Assembly: GCA_029532415.1 (NCBI GenBank)
Contig: JAQOTA010000050.1
Coordinates: forward strand, 4,340,001-4,404,000
DNA: 64,000 bases
Source: Marasmius tenuissimus
Taxonomy: Eukaryota; Basidiomycota; Agaricomycetes; Agaricales; Marasmiaceae
Direction: 5' to 3'
This document shows positions 56,242 to 64,000 of the stretch, piece after piece; position 1 is the stretch's first letter, and each line of letters begins with the position of its first letter. Both the position numbers and the translations under genes were made by a program. The notes beneath the pieces were generated by a model, which had not been told where the DNA came from, did no database searches, and worked only from the letters and a program-made list of their open reading frames with translations.

Positions 56242-57435
56242 TTAAAGGCTCCAGACTTGTAGTTTTGTCTCTACGAGCTGGACGGCCTCCTGCCATTGGT
56301 AGTCAAACATCATATGATGTCCTAATCGCGAGATAGGTGAGCAATCAAAAAACGGAACACAGGAGTGTCAGACAAACCTGATCCTTGAACAACATCCGTC
56401 GAGCACCCATACAACTTCACGAGCTTCTCCATAATCGAGGGGGTCATCAACCTATCGTGGCTTGCGCTGATGATATGAACATTCCCATCCACTTTCGCTT
56501 TGACCTGTCCAATCAAGCGTTAACGGGACACAATGCTGTAAGGCAAGAGACGGAGATTCACCTCTTCGCTATCCGCGAACTTCCCCATCATACTCCCCGG
56601 CCAACCTGCACTCTCTTCCGAATTCATCTGCTCGAAAAATCTTTGGGCGTCTTCGTCCTTATACGCATCACTGAAGAATACTCGTTTTACCAGCCCGGGC
56701 GATGATAGAGGGCTCATTGAATCGGCCCCCTGCCAGAAGAATCTCGGCATGAATATCCAATCGGAGCCCAGCCACGCTTGGTACACCGGGAATCCACCCG
56801 TACTAGGGAAGGGCGCGAGCAGGATGACGCCAGAGAACGTATTTGGGGGAGCATTGGCTACAGTGTACTGAGATAGCCCACCGCCAGCCGAGTGACCTAT
56901 GAGTACGGGCGCTGGTGTGTTGGGGTGTAATGAGGAGATATACCGGACGGCGGAGAGGATGTCCTGTGCAAAGTCACCAACGGGCATTGCGTTGAAGTTT
57001 TCAGGGCGGTGGGTGTGTCCGTGACCTGCATATAAAACGCGTCAAAACCATCAAACGCGGTGCCATCAACGCGTACGCACCACTCAAAGAGATACAATAA
57101 ACCCTCCTCCCTTTCTGAGCGAGGTGCTCTGCCCATAAGTCGTAGCATCTCGCGCTTCCCATGCCACCGTGTACCATTAAGAGTGGTGCCTGGTCTCCCT
57201 CCACTTCACCCGCATTTGTTATGAGCTCAATCTTCCCTCCATTGACCCCATTGGCGAATACTCTCTTTAAACCTTCTGGTAAAGGTCTCTCCACGCGTGT
57301 CTTACGAAGTCGTTTCCCAACAGGTCCAGGGCCTTTACGAAGACCGGGTAGTACGGATAGATATGTGAGTGTTCCCAACACGGTTAGAGTAACAGCAACC
57401 GCGATCGGTAGTCGTTGAGATGAGGGCGAAGACAT
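56242..57435 (-). CDS. Membrane-anchored alpha/beta hydrolase, intact copy
   Basis: Serine hydrolase of the alpha/beta fold. Exons 57435-57081, 57025-56562, 56504-56378 and 56321-56242 give 341 residues. An N-terminal hydrophobic segment (IAVAVTLTVLGTLTYLSVLP, residues 11-30) suggests a signal anchor. The oxyanion-hole strand is LLMVHGGMGSARCYDLW. The nucleophile elbow GHSAGGG puts Ser at 164. The acid is the Asp of ISASHDRLMTP and the base a His of SGHHMMFDYQW in the last exon, so the triad is complete. The cap region contains FFWQGADSMSPLSSPGLV. The substrate is unknown; such proteins in fungi are often lipases or esterases. Its tandem duplicate at 58177-59157 is broken. Confidence 0.88.
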
Positions 57436-58176
57436 AAGTGTATTATGAGCGGCGTTGTATGCTGTCTGTTGTGTGTATGATGGTATCGAGTGAGTCCACG
57501 TGCGAGATGATCTAGTTCTCCAGCACCTAGTCGTCCCTTTTATACCTCATCGGCACCCGATCTGCCCCGTACCACAGCCCGAATGTCATTGATCTAATTT
57601 TCCGGTTTAAGCGCGACAGCACAAGGGCAATAATCCAGATACTTACTATTTTTTGGAGTCAGATACTGAGTACTTCAGGGAGCATCGTCGATGATCATGG
57701 TGGACGAGAACATTGTTTCGCGGGTTTGGGCTTGCCGGTCTCACTGGCTGACCACTTGTCAGCAAACTACGTACAGGAGATAAGATAAGATCGCCAATCT
57801 CCTCACTTGCCGCACACCACCAAAAACGCCACAACCAACGTCGGAGGGCCCGTAGCGCCTTGAAAGATAGCCACAAGGTACTGTCAACGACTTCAAAGTC
57901 TCACTCGCCACTCGGCTGTGTAATTGCGACGGGAGACCCTGTTTACCGGGTCATTGGCCTTCCATGAGAGGTAAATAGGGCAGGTTACAACCTGTTACAA
58001 CCCCCACTCGGGCAGCTTCGCCTCCAAATGCCTTGCTCCCTCTCCCCATTAATGATCCCACAACAGATGGTGACCTATATGAGCTTTGAAAACAGCTGTG
58101 AGATTGTACGGCCTGAAGGAGGAAGCCAGAACACGTACCAGCTCCTTTGACAATATCCCAAGAACACCTATACACG
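57436..58176. other. Intergenic between the two hydrolase copies
   Basis: About 740 bp: promoter of the intact hydrolase next to 57435, then 3' flank of the decayed copy. A minus frame at 57646-57876 is not protein-like. Nothing else is seen. Confidence 0.45.
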
Positions 58177-59157
58177 TCAACTACACAATCCTCTAAGTAC
58201 TATTGAAGGCGTCACCAAACGGTCCTCACTCGCACTGATAACATGTACCTTCTTCACCTAGCAAACATGAACAAGCGTTAGTTTCCGCGAAGATGACACG
58301 TCGTACAAAATAACTCACATCGTCGACCTCAACAAACTTTTCCATCAGCTCGCCTGAGTTGTCTCCACGTCCGTATCCGTCGCAGAAGAACGCCTTTCTG
58401 ACCAACTCGGGTATTGAAACCGGGTTCATTATGTCTCCCTTGTGCCATATTGCCCGAGGCACGAAGAGCCAATCGAGACGAAGCCACGCTAGGAATATGG
58501 ATAGGTTTCCTGTGGGAGGCGAGGGTGCGAGGTGAACGAGACCCGAGAACGTGTTAGGAGGAAGAGCTGAGACCGAGGATTGGCATTGGCCACCCCCATT
58601 CGAGTGTCCGACGAGTATTGAAGAGAGATTCGACGTGCTCCTGATGTGCTTAACGACGGCTTCGGTGTCCGAGCTGAATTCTTTCATCGTCTTGAGGTTG
58701 AACGCGGTTGAACGCTTCTGGTCGATGAGACTGTCCATGACCTACGCACTTTGTTATGAGATCAACTAGAGATAACTACCGAATTGCTGTAAACACACCT
58801 CTGCCCTTTCGAAAGGGCATAAACTGTCCTCCCCTCAGTCGCGAATTACGCGGCCCACCGCTCGTAGCATCGTGCACTTCCCATCGCTCCGTGAATCATC
58901 AACAATGGTGCTTTTTTCCGCCTCCCAGATACGTCCGACGTGTCTTCGTTCGCGATAACTTCGAGTTCACCTTCTCTTCCGTCGAGAGATAATTTCTTCA
59001 ACCCTGCTGGTAACGGTTGCGCTTTCCTGGTTTTGAGTAGCTGTTTGCAAATAGAACCGGGTTCAAGTCTCGAGGCAGAAGGAGACATAATGGCTCGGCA
59101 AATGAGAAGAGAGGCCAGAAAAGTAATTCCGGCGGTGAGGAGGATTGAGTAGGACAT
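58177..59157 (-). pseudogene. Decayed alpha/beta-hydrolase duplicate
   Basis: Clear homologue of the neighbouring gene: same N-terminal hydrophobic anchor, LLMIHGAMGSARCYERWAA, LVGHSNGGGQCQSSVSALPP, PNTFSGLVHLAPSPPTGNLS and VHVISASEDRLVTPSIV, with introns at the same places. Three lesions are visible. A TAA at 58848-58846 interrupts the frame right after ERWAA, and homology to the sister resumes beyond it. The 10-bp unit GGTTGAACGC is present twice in a row at 58696-58715, shifting the frame at a position that is single in the sister. The C-terminus ends 12 residues after the catalytic Asp region, so the catalytic His is missing. The nucleophile Ser codon persists. An upstream ATG at 59256 would extend the N-terminus by 33 residues. 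Confidence 0.85.
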
Positions 59158-59256
59158 GGTACTTTTGTAGCTGGGGAGTTCGTCGATCTTTACGACGGTC
59201 AGATTGTTATGATTCAACTTTTCAGGCATACAAATCGCGCACCTGAACGAGCTCAT

Positions 59257-59536
59257 CTAGCTATCTTCTCGCTCTGCCAGCCATAGATGAAGATTTGGGG
59301 CCGAGAATCTTCTCGGAGAAGGTGGTTACGAATTTGGATTGAGTTCATCACCGGCGCTTCATTGGCGTTCAAGATGTCACATGTCAACCATCACTCTCTA
59401 GTCTCAACACAGCGTTGAGTGCGCTTACTGTCTTGCACTCATCACGGTGGCGATATTGAGCGTGTTCGAGTCATTTTGCTGGTAAGTCTCTCTCTGTCCT
59501 GAGTACGCATCTTTTGTATTCATAAATCCTCATAGA
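59257..59536. promoter_or_regulatory. Promoter and 5' UTR of F-box copy 1
   Basis: Shares blocks with the region before the second F-box gene: GTTCATCACCGGCGCTTCAT, then GCGTTGAGTGCGCTTA and CACTCATCACGGTG. A 5' UTR intron is predicted at 59482-59535 (GTAAGT...CATAG), just before the ATG, and its equivalent exists in copy 2. Confidence 0.6.
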
Positions 59537-61288
59537 ATGGATTCATCCGAGTTGTCCTCACCTTTCACTCGTGTCCTTGATACAAACTACGCGCCGACCG
59601 CTGATGAACGTCTAAAGATCAGCACTCTCCTTCAGAGTCCCGAGCAGAGACTCCACACCTTGGAGGAGGAGATCTCCAAGCTACAGGCAGAGCGCGACAA
59701 ACTTCGATCCTTCGTTGATCGACACCGACAGCTTCTATCACCTTTCCGAAGACTTCCAGTTGATGTTTGGAGAGAGGTCTTTGTACAATGCCTTCCAAAG
59801 AATGTATTCAGAAGAGATGCCATATCTTCGGTGAAGGCCGATTATCCAGGTCGGTCGTTGAAGGACGCCCCCCTCCTATTGACTATCATCTGCCGTTCGT
59901 GGAGGGAGATCGCCTTTGAGACACCGAGACTTTGGAATGGCCTTCATTTCTACCTTCCTAGGTTTCATCCTGAAGTTCCGGAGGAGTCGTTCTGTGCTTT
60001 CATAAAGGCCCGGAAAGAAGGAGTCAAGCGGTGGTTAGACAGATCGGGTGCATTGCCCGTCAGATTGTCCCTCACCTTTGGTTCCCCCTCAAGGATGGCA
60101 CCTTTGCCAGACCCCTCGCAGGATGCGAGCTTTGACTTGGCCGCAGACTTTATGCAGCTCATCTCTCGTTACTCCCACAAACTGCAAACGCTTGCTCTTT
60201 GCCGTCGTATGGCGGGCATACTGCCGTTCGACTGGCAGTCCTTGATGGAATTGACTCGGAACGAGAAGCCCGTGTTGGAGACCGTTCATCTTTTTGGAGG
60301 CCTCCTGTTTGATGAAGCGGATGCACCTACGCCCGTGGCCACCCTTCTCGCTCAATCGCAATCGCTGCGGTCAGTCCATCTGGGATCTGAACGTTTACGG
60401 GACTTTTTGAACCTCGACGTCAACTGGTCCTCCATTACTGAACTTCATATCACCTCTCCCATTGATGATCATGATCCTGCAAACATTATCCCCAGAATAG
60501 GCACGTTGTGCCGTTCGCTGACCATCCTCCACCTCGAGATAGACTTTCAACCCTCAGCCAATCATTTCATCAATCCGGTCAGTCTGCCAAATCTCAGGAC
60601 GCTCCAGCTCTCGTTGTCACGGCACGGCGACGGTTCCGATCGCATGCTCTACGACAGTATCCAGGCGACGTTACAGTGTTTGGAAGTTCCGCGGCTGGAT
60701 TGCTTTGCTTTGGTGACCGAAGTTGAGACCGGGTATGGCATGGAACGAGATACAGTCGACATAATGCCGTTCCATGGATTGCTCGCGAGATGCGGGTCTG
60801 GTATAACACAGTTGACGATTGGTGGTGACTTCATCTCGGGTGAGCCAGAGAGACTCTTACACTCCCTCAAGTTGCTACCTTCTCTTCTCTCCCTTCACTT
60901 GAAGGCGATGCGCATTTATCACGTCTCCGGGATGGACTACTTGTCGGACGCGAGACCACTCCTCAGTGCCCTTGCTATGCAACCAACCTCATGCTCACTG
61001 CTTGAGGAACTTGAAGTAGACGGGTGCGCACCGGATCATGTCGATGCCATCATCGCGTTCTCCGCTGCGAGACCTCGGCTCAAGGTCCTTTCTGTCGATT
61101 TTGGGACTATCGTCAAGAAAGATGTGCAAAAAATGAAATCGGATCGTGTCTTGACTACGCTGGCGAATTTACGTGAGGTGAAGGGTGCTCATGTTGATTG
61201 GACATGGAAGGAAGGATTTACACCCGTTGGTTTCTTTGATCATCCCTATGCAGGACTCGACGGATTCTTTGGTACGTGTTTTGTGTAA
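59537..61288 (+). CDS. F-box protein, tandem copy 1
   Basis: Likely SCF substrate receptor of the large agaricomycete F-box family. Single coding exon, 583 residues. A short N-terminal coiled coil (RLHTLEEEISKLQAERDKLR, about residues 35-55) precedes the F-box (LLSPFRRLPVDVWREVFVQC, about 66-85, then LLTIICRSWREIAFETPRLW). The rest is an irregular leucine-rich array (LVDR-type repeats: LRSVHLGSERLRDFLNLDV, LTILHLEIDFQ, LRTLQLSLSRHG, LLSLHLKAMRI, LEELEVDGCAPDHVDAII). The start is the first ATG, directly after a predicted UTR intron. Copy 2 begins 2,510 bp downstream and is similar along its whole length. The substrate is unknown. Confidence 0.92.
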   Translation: MDSSELSSPFTRVLDTNYAPTADERLKISTLLQSPEQRLHTLEEEISKLQAERDKLRSFVDRHRQLLSPFRRLPVDVWREVFVQCLPKNVFRRDAISSVKADYPGRSLKDAPLLLTIICRSWREIAFETPRLWNGLHFYLPRFHPEVPEESFCAFIKARKEGVKRWLDRSGALPVRLSLTFGSPSRMAPLPDPSQDASFDLAADFMQLISRYSHKLQTLALCRRMAGILPFDWQSLMELTRNEKPVLETVHLFGGLLFDEADAPTPVATLLAQSQSLRSVHLGSERLRDFLNLDVNWSSITELHITSPIDDHDPANIIPRIGTLCRSLTILHLEIDFQPSANHFINPVSLPNLRTLQLSLSRHGDGSDRMLYDSIQATLQCLEVPRLDCFALVTEVETGYGMERDTVDIMPFHGLLARCGSGITQLTIGGDFISGEPERLLHSLKLLPSLLSLHLKAMRIYHVSGMDYLSDARPLLSALAMQPTSCSLLEELEVDGCAPDHVDAIIAFSAARPRLKVLSVDFGTIVKKDVQKMKSDRVLTTLANLREVKGAHVDWTWKEGFTPVGFFDHPYAGLDGFFGTCFV

Positions 61289-62046
61289 CTTGAATGTATT
61301 TCTGATGATTATATGTAACGATATAGAGTATTGATATTACCCAAGTTGAGCCTGCCCGCCGAAATGGTTGAATTATCGAGGTAAGCGCCATGGTGGGGGA
61401 ACATCGGTCTTGTTATCCCATCTGTAGACTATTTAAACTTAGGGATGTCAACGATACTGCTTTTATTTTCATCTCATTTACTGAGTTTCGACGTGCTTCA
61501 TTCACAGCAACTTCAACGGTAACAGTCGTCGTTAGTTCCTGTTCTCATGTGGATATTTGCTTATACGACCAGGCTCGAAGCTTAGGCCAGACAGGAGTGA
61601 CCATCGAATATCAAAGACGTTAGGGTGATGAGAACGATTGGGTAGTACATAATTCTCCGGTGTTGAACTTGCAACTGCGTATACGTTGAGGAGCTCAAGC
61701 CGCGACTCCCGATTAATTTTCACCATGTAAACAGGCAAATTACGCACCCGATCCAGGCCTATCAAGCTAAGTAGTCTCGATGAAGTGAGGCTGAGCATCA
61801 CCTCTGTCGGAGATGCCTCGAGCCTCGAGATGGTCGTTACGACTTGAGTTCATCACCGGCGCTTCATCGGCATTCTTGAACTCCATGTTGACTATCATCA
61901 TTCAACGCAGGTGACAGCGTTGAGTGCGCTTAATATCTTACACTCATCACGGTGAGCACAGACTGTGTATAATCGAGTCATCCTGCTGGTGAGCCTCTCG
62001 CTGTCCCGCGAATGAATCTTTTGTCTTGATATGAAATCCTCACAGC
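61289..62046. other. Spacer and promoter of F-box copy 2
   Basis: The first part is 3' flank of copy 1. From about 61849 the sequence is again similar to the copy 1 promoter. A 5' UTR intron is predicted at 61989-62045 (GTGAGC...CACAG). No gene is seen in 61300-61848. Confidence 0.55.
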
Positions 62047-63831
62047 ATGGATTCGTCCGAGTTCTCCTCGCCCTTCACCCGTGCTCTTGATACAAACTAC
62101 GCGCCGACTGTTGATGAGCGTTCAGAGATCAGCGCTCTCCTTCGCGGTCCCGAGCAGAGACTCCACGCTTTGAAGGAAGAGATTTCCAAGCTACAGGCAG
62201 AGCGCGACAAACTACAATCCTATATTGATCGACATCGACAACTTCTATCACCTTTCCGAAGACTTCCAGCTGATGTTTTGGGGGAAATCTTTGTACGATG
62301 CCTGCCAGAGAATGGTGTTGGAAGTGATTCGAGATCCTTATTGAAGGTCAATCTTCCAGGTCGGTCGCTGAACGACGCTCCCCTCCTCTTGACTATCGTC
62401 TGCCGTTTGTGGAGGAAAATTGCCCTCGAGACGCCGAGGCTTTGGAACCGCCTTCATATCTATCTTCCGCGGTCTCACCCTGACTATCCGGACGAGTCGC
62501 TATTCATCTACATACGTGCCCGGAGGGAAGGTATCGAGAGCTGGCTGAAAAGAGCAGGAGTGTTGCCCCTTGGCTTCTCCCTTGCTTTTGGTTCCTACTT
62601 GGGGACGCCTCCTTCGCCAAATTCCCCACAAAATACAATTGCCGAGTGCTACTCGGAAATCACAAACATCATCTCTCGCTACTCCCACAGGCTGCAAACG
62701 CTAGTCCTTTCTCGTCGTGCCATGGGGGCCACGTTGTTTGGGTGCACTTTGGAGGATTTGACTCGGAATGGAATGCCTGCGTTGGAGAATTTACATCTCC
62801 TGGGAGGACTGTTGTTTAATGATGATATATACCGCATTTTTGACCACGCCATACCACCAGAAGATGCGCGTACACCCGTTGCCGCCCTCCTCGCTCAGTC
62901 ACATTCGCTTCGGTTAGTCCATTTGGCATCAGAACACCTGGAAGGCTTCCTGAGTCTCAAGCTCAACTGGCCTTCCTTAACGGAACTCCATTCTATCTCT
63001 CCCCTCACTTGGAATGACCCTGGCGTCATCATCCCTAGGATCAGCATGTTATGCCCCTCCTTGACCGTGCTCCGACTCGAGGTGAACTTTGAACGCTCCG
63101 CCGATCATGCCCTAACCACCACAGCCAGCCTGCCTGGTCTCAAAACGCTCGATCTCTCTGTAACACGAATAGAGGGCACCTACAGTGTCCTCCATGACAG
63201 TCTTCGATTGGCGTTCCAGCGTTTAGAAGTTCCACGTCTTACTCATTTTTGTCTTGTAGTCGACATGAATCGGTACATGGAACGAGACACCGCCGCCACA
63301 ATGCCTTTCCACGATCTGTTTTTGAGATGCGGGTCCAGCCTAACGCACTTGACACTTGGTAGTGACTTCCTCTGGGGTGATCCGCAGAGACTTATGCGTT
63401 CCCTCGAGTTGCTTCCATTCCTTCTCTCCCTTCGCGTGAAAGGTAGACGCGATGCTTATGCTGGTTCCGAGGTGGTCTACTGGTCGGATGCGAAGCCACT
63501 CCTCAGGCTCCTTGCGACAGAACCAATCCCATGCCCATCACTCGAGGAGCTCGTATTGGACGGCTGTGGGGCGGACCATGTCGATGCCATTATCGCCTTT
63601 GCCTCTGCGAGACCGCGGCTCAAGGCTCTCTCGGTCAAATTTGGGGCTATCGATGACAAGCCAGGGTTACAGATAATGAAGTCGGACCACGTCTTGGCTA
63701 CGTTGAGAGATCTGGGTGAGGTGAAGGGTGTTCGTGTCGATTGGATATGGCGCGAAGGACCCATGGCCGGCATGGTCTTTGACCATCCCTATGCTGGACT
63801 CGACGGACGTCTTGTGGAATGGTATGTATAA
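62047..63831 (+). CDS. F-box protein, tandem copy 2
   Basis: Tandem paralogue of the gene at 59537. Single coding exon, 594 residues. Coiled coil RLHALKEEISKLQAERDKLQ, F-box LLSPFRRLPADVLGEIFVRC, then LLTIVCRLWRKIALETPRLW. The leucine-rich part follows copy 1 closely, with small insertions such as NDDIYRIFDHAIPPE that account for most of the 11 extra residues. The end (GMVFDHPYAGLDGRLVEWYV) matches GFFDHPYAGLDGFFGTCFV in copy 1. The N-terminus and F-box are the best conserved parts and the leucine-rich face differs more, as expected if the copies changed substrate. Both read the same way and carry their own promoter. Confidence 0.93.
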   Translation: MDSSEFSSPFTRALDTNYAPTVDERSEISALLRGPEQRLHALKEEISKLQAERDKLQSYIDRHRQLLSPFRRLPADVLGEIFVRCLPENGVGSDSRSLLKVNLPGRSLNDAPLLLTIVCRLWRKIALETPRLWNRLHIYLPRSHPDYPDESLFIYIRARREGIESWLKRAGVLPLGFSLAFGSYLGTPPSPNSPQNTIAECYSEITNIISRYSHRLQTLVLSRRAMGATLFGCTLEDLTRNGMPALENLHLLGGLLFNDDIYRIFDHAIPPEDARTPVAALLAQSHSLRLVHLASEHLEGFLSLKLNWPSLTELHSISPLTWNDPGVIIPRISMLCPSLTVLRLEVNFERSADHALTTTASLPGLKTLDLSVTRIEGTYSVLHDSLRLAFQRLEVPRLTHFCLVVDMNRYMERDTAATMPFHDLFLRCGSSLTHLTLGSDFLWGDPQRLMRSLELLPFLLSLRVKGRRDAYAGSEVVYWSDAKPLLRLLATEPIPCPSLEELVLDGCGADHVDAIIAFASARPRLKALSVKFGAIDDKPGLQIMKSDHVLATLRDLGEVKGVRVDWIWREGPMAGMVFDHPYAGLDGRLVEWYV

Positions 63832-64000
63832 CTTGAACCTGTTTGTCACAATTATGTATGCATATGTAGCGCTATGTACTCAGTAACTAGTATCGCCTTC
63901 AACAAGTACCTGTTGATCATTCTTCCGTCTGAAACCACCCATCGCTAGAGCCCCTTTCCGTGCATCCAACGAACCACCATTTCAAGCGACTCCCTCGGTT
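63832..64000. other. 3' flank of F-box copy 2, window end
   Basis: 169 bp with no gene. This is the presumed 3' UTR and terminator of copy 2. Confidence 0.4.

Overview
The window looks like nuclear DNA of an agaricomycete (mushroom-forming basidiomycete). Genes are cut by many short introns of about 50-80 nt with GTRNGT...YAG borders, there is no operon structure, and the recognisable proteins are eukaryotic and fungal: a Zn2Cys6 factor, a GATA factor, RFT1, FIG4, a pombe-type Cdc14, and F-box families of the kind expanded in Agaricomycetes. I joined exons by hand from splice signals, reading-frame continuity and family knowledge. No alignment or search was run.

Layout. 1-2,840: a GATA-type zinc-finger regulator on the minus strand with long Gln and His tracts. 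2,841-20,472: about 17.6 kb with no convincing gene, holding three diverged tandem copies of a ~320-bp unit at 4.88-5.80 kb. 20,473-34,560: a dense housekeeping block of Zn2Cys6 factor (-), IMPACT/YIH1 (+), DEG1/PUS3 (-), RFT1 (+), FIG4 (-), RPL8 (+) and a four-TM protein (+). Genes alternate strand, so promoters are mostly shared divergent gaps of 134-207 bp and 3' ends face each other across 86-92 bp. 34,561-37,368: a tRNA-Ile(AAU) and one small unrecognised spliced gene. 37,369-53,083: TPA1-type prolyl hydroxylase, an F-box protein, a degenerate tRNA-Ile copy, glutathione synthetase, the SIN protein Cdc14, COA3, a membrane protein, a second intact tRNA-Ile, a small unknown ORF and a hotdog thioesterase. 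53,084-64,000: duplicated material, namely a second copy of the F-box gene with a 1-nt frameshift at its start, an intact alpha/beta hydrolase next to its decayed duplicate, and a tandem pair of 583- and 594-residue F-box proteins whose duplication includes promoter and a 5' UTR intron.

Functionally the block is mostly translation and homeostasis: RPL8, DEG1 (tRNA pseudouridylation), TPA1 (ribosomal and translation-termination hydroxylation), IMPACT (Gcn2 control), RFT1 (N-glycosylation), FIG4 (PI(3,5)P2), GSH2 (glutathione), COA3 (cytochrome oxidase) and Cdc14 (septation). No biosynthetic cluster, intact transposon or CRISPR array was seen.

The strongest new observation is a box C/D snoRNA candidate in the long first intron of RPL8. 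It has C and D boxes, a terminal stem, and a 12-nt guide directly upstream of the D box that is complementary to a conserved part of 5.8S rRNA.
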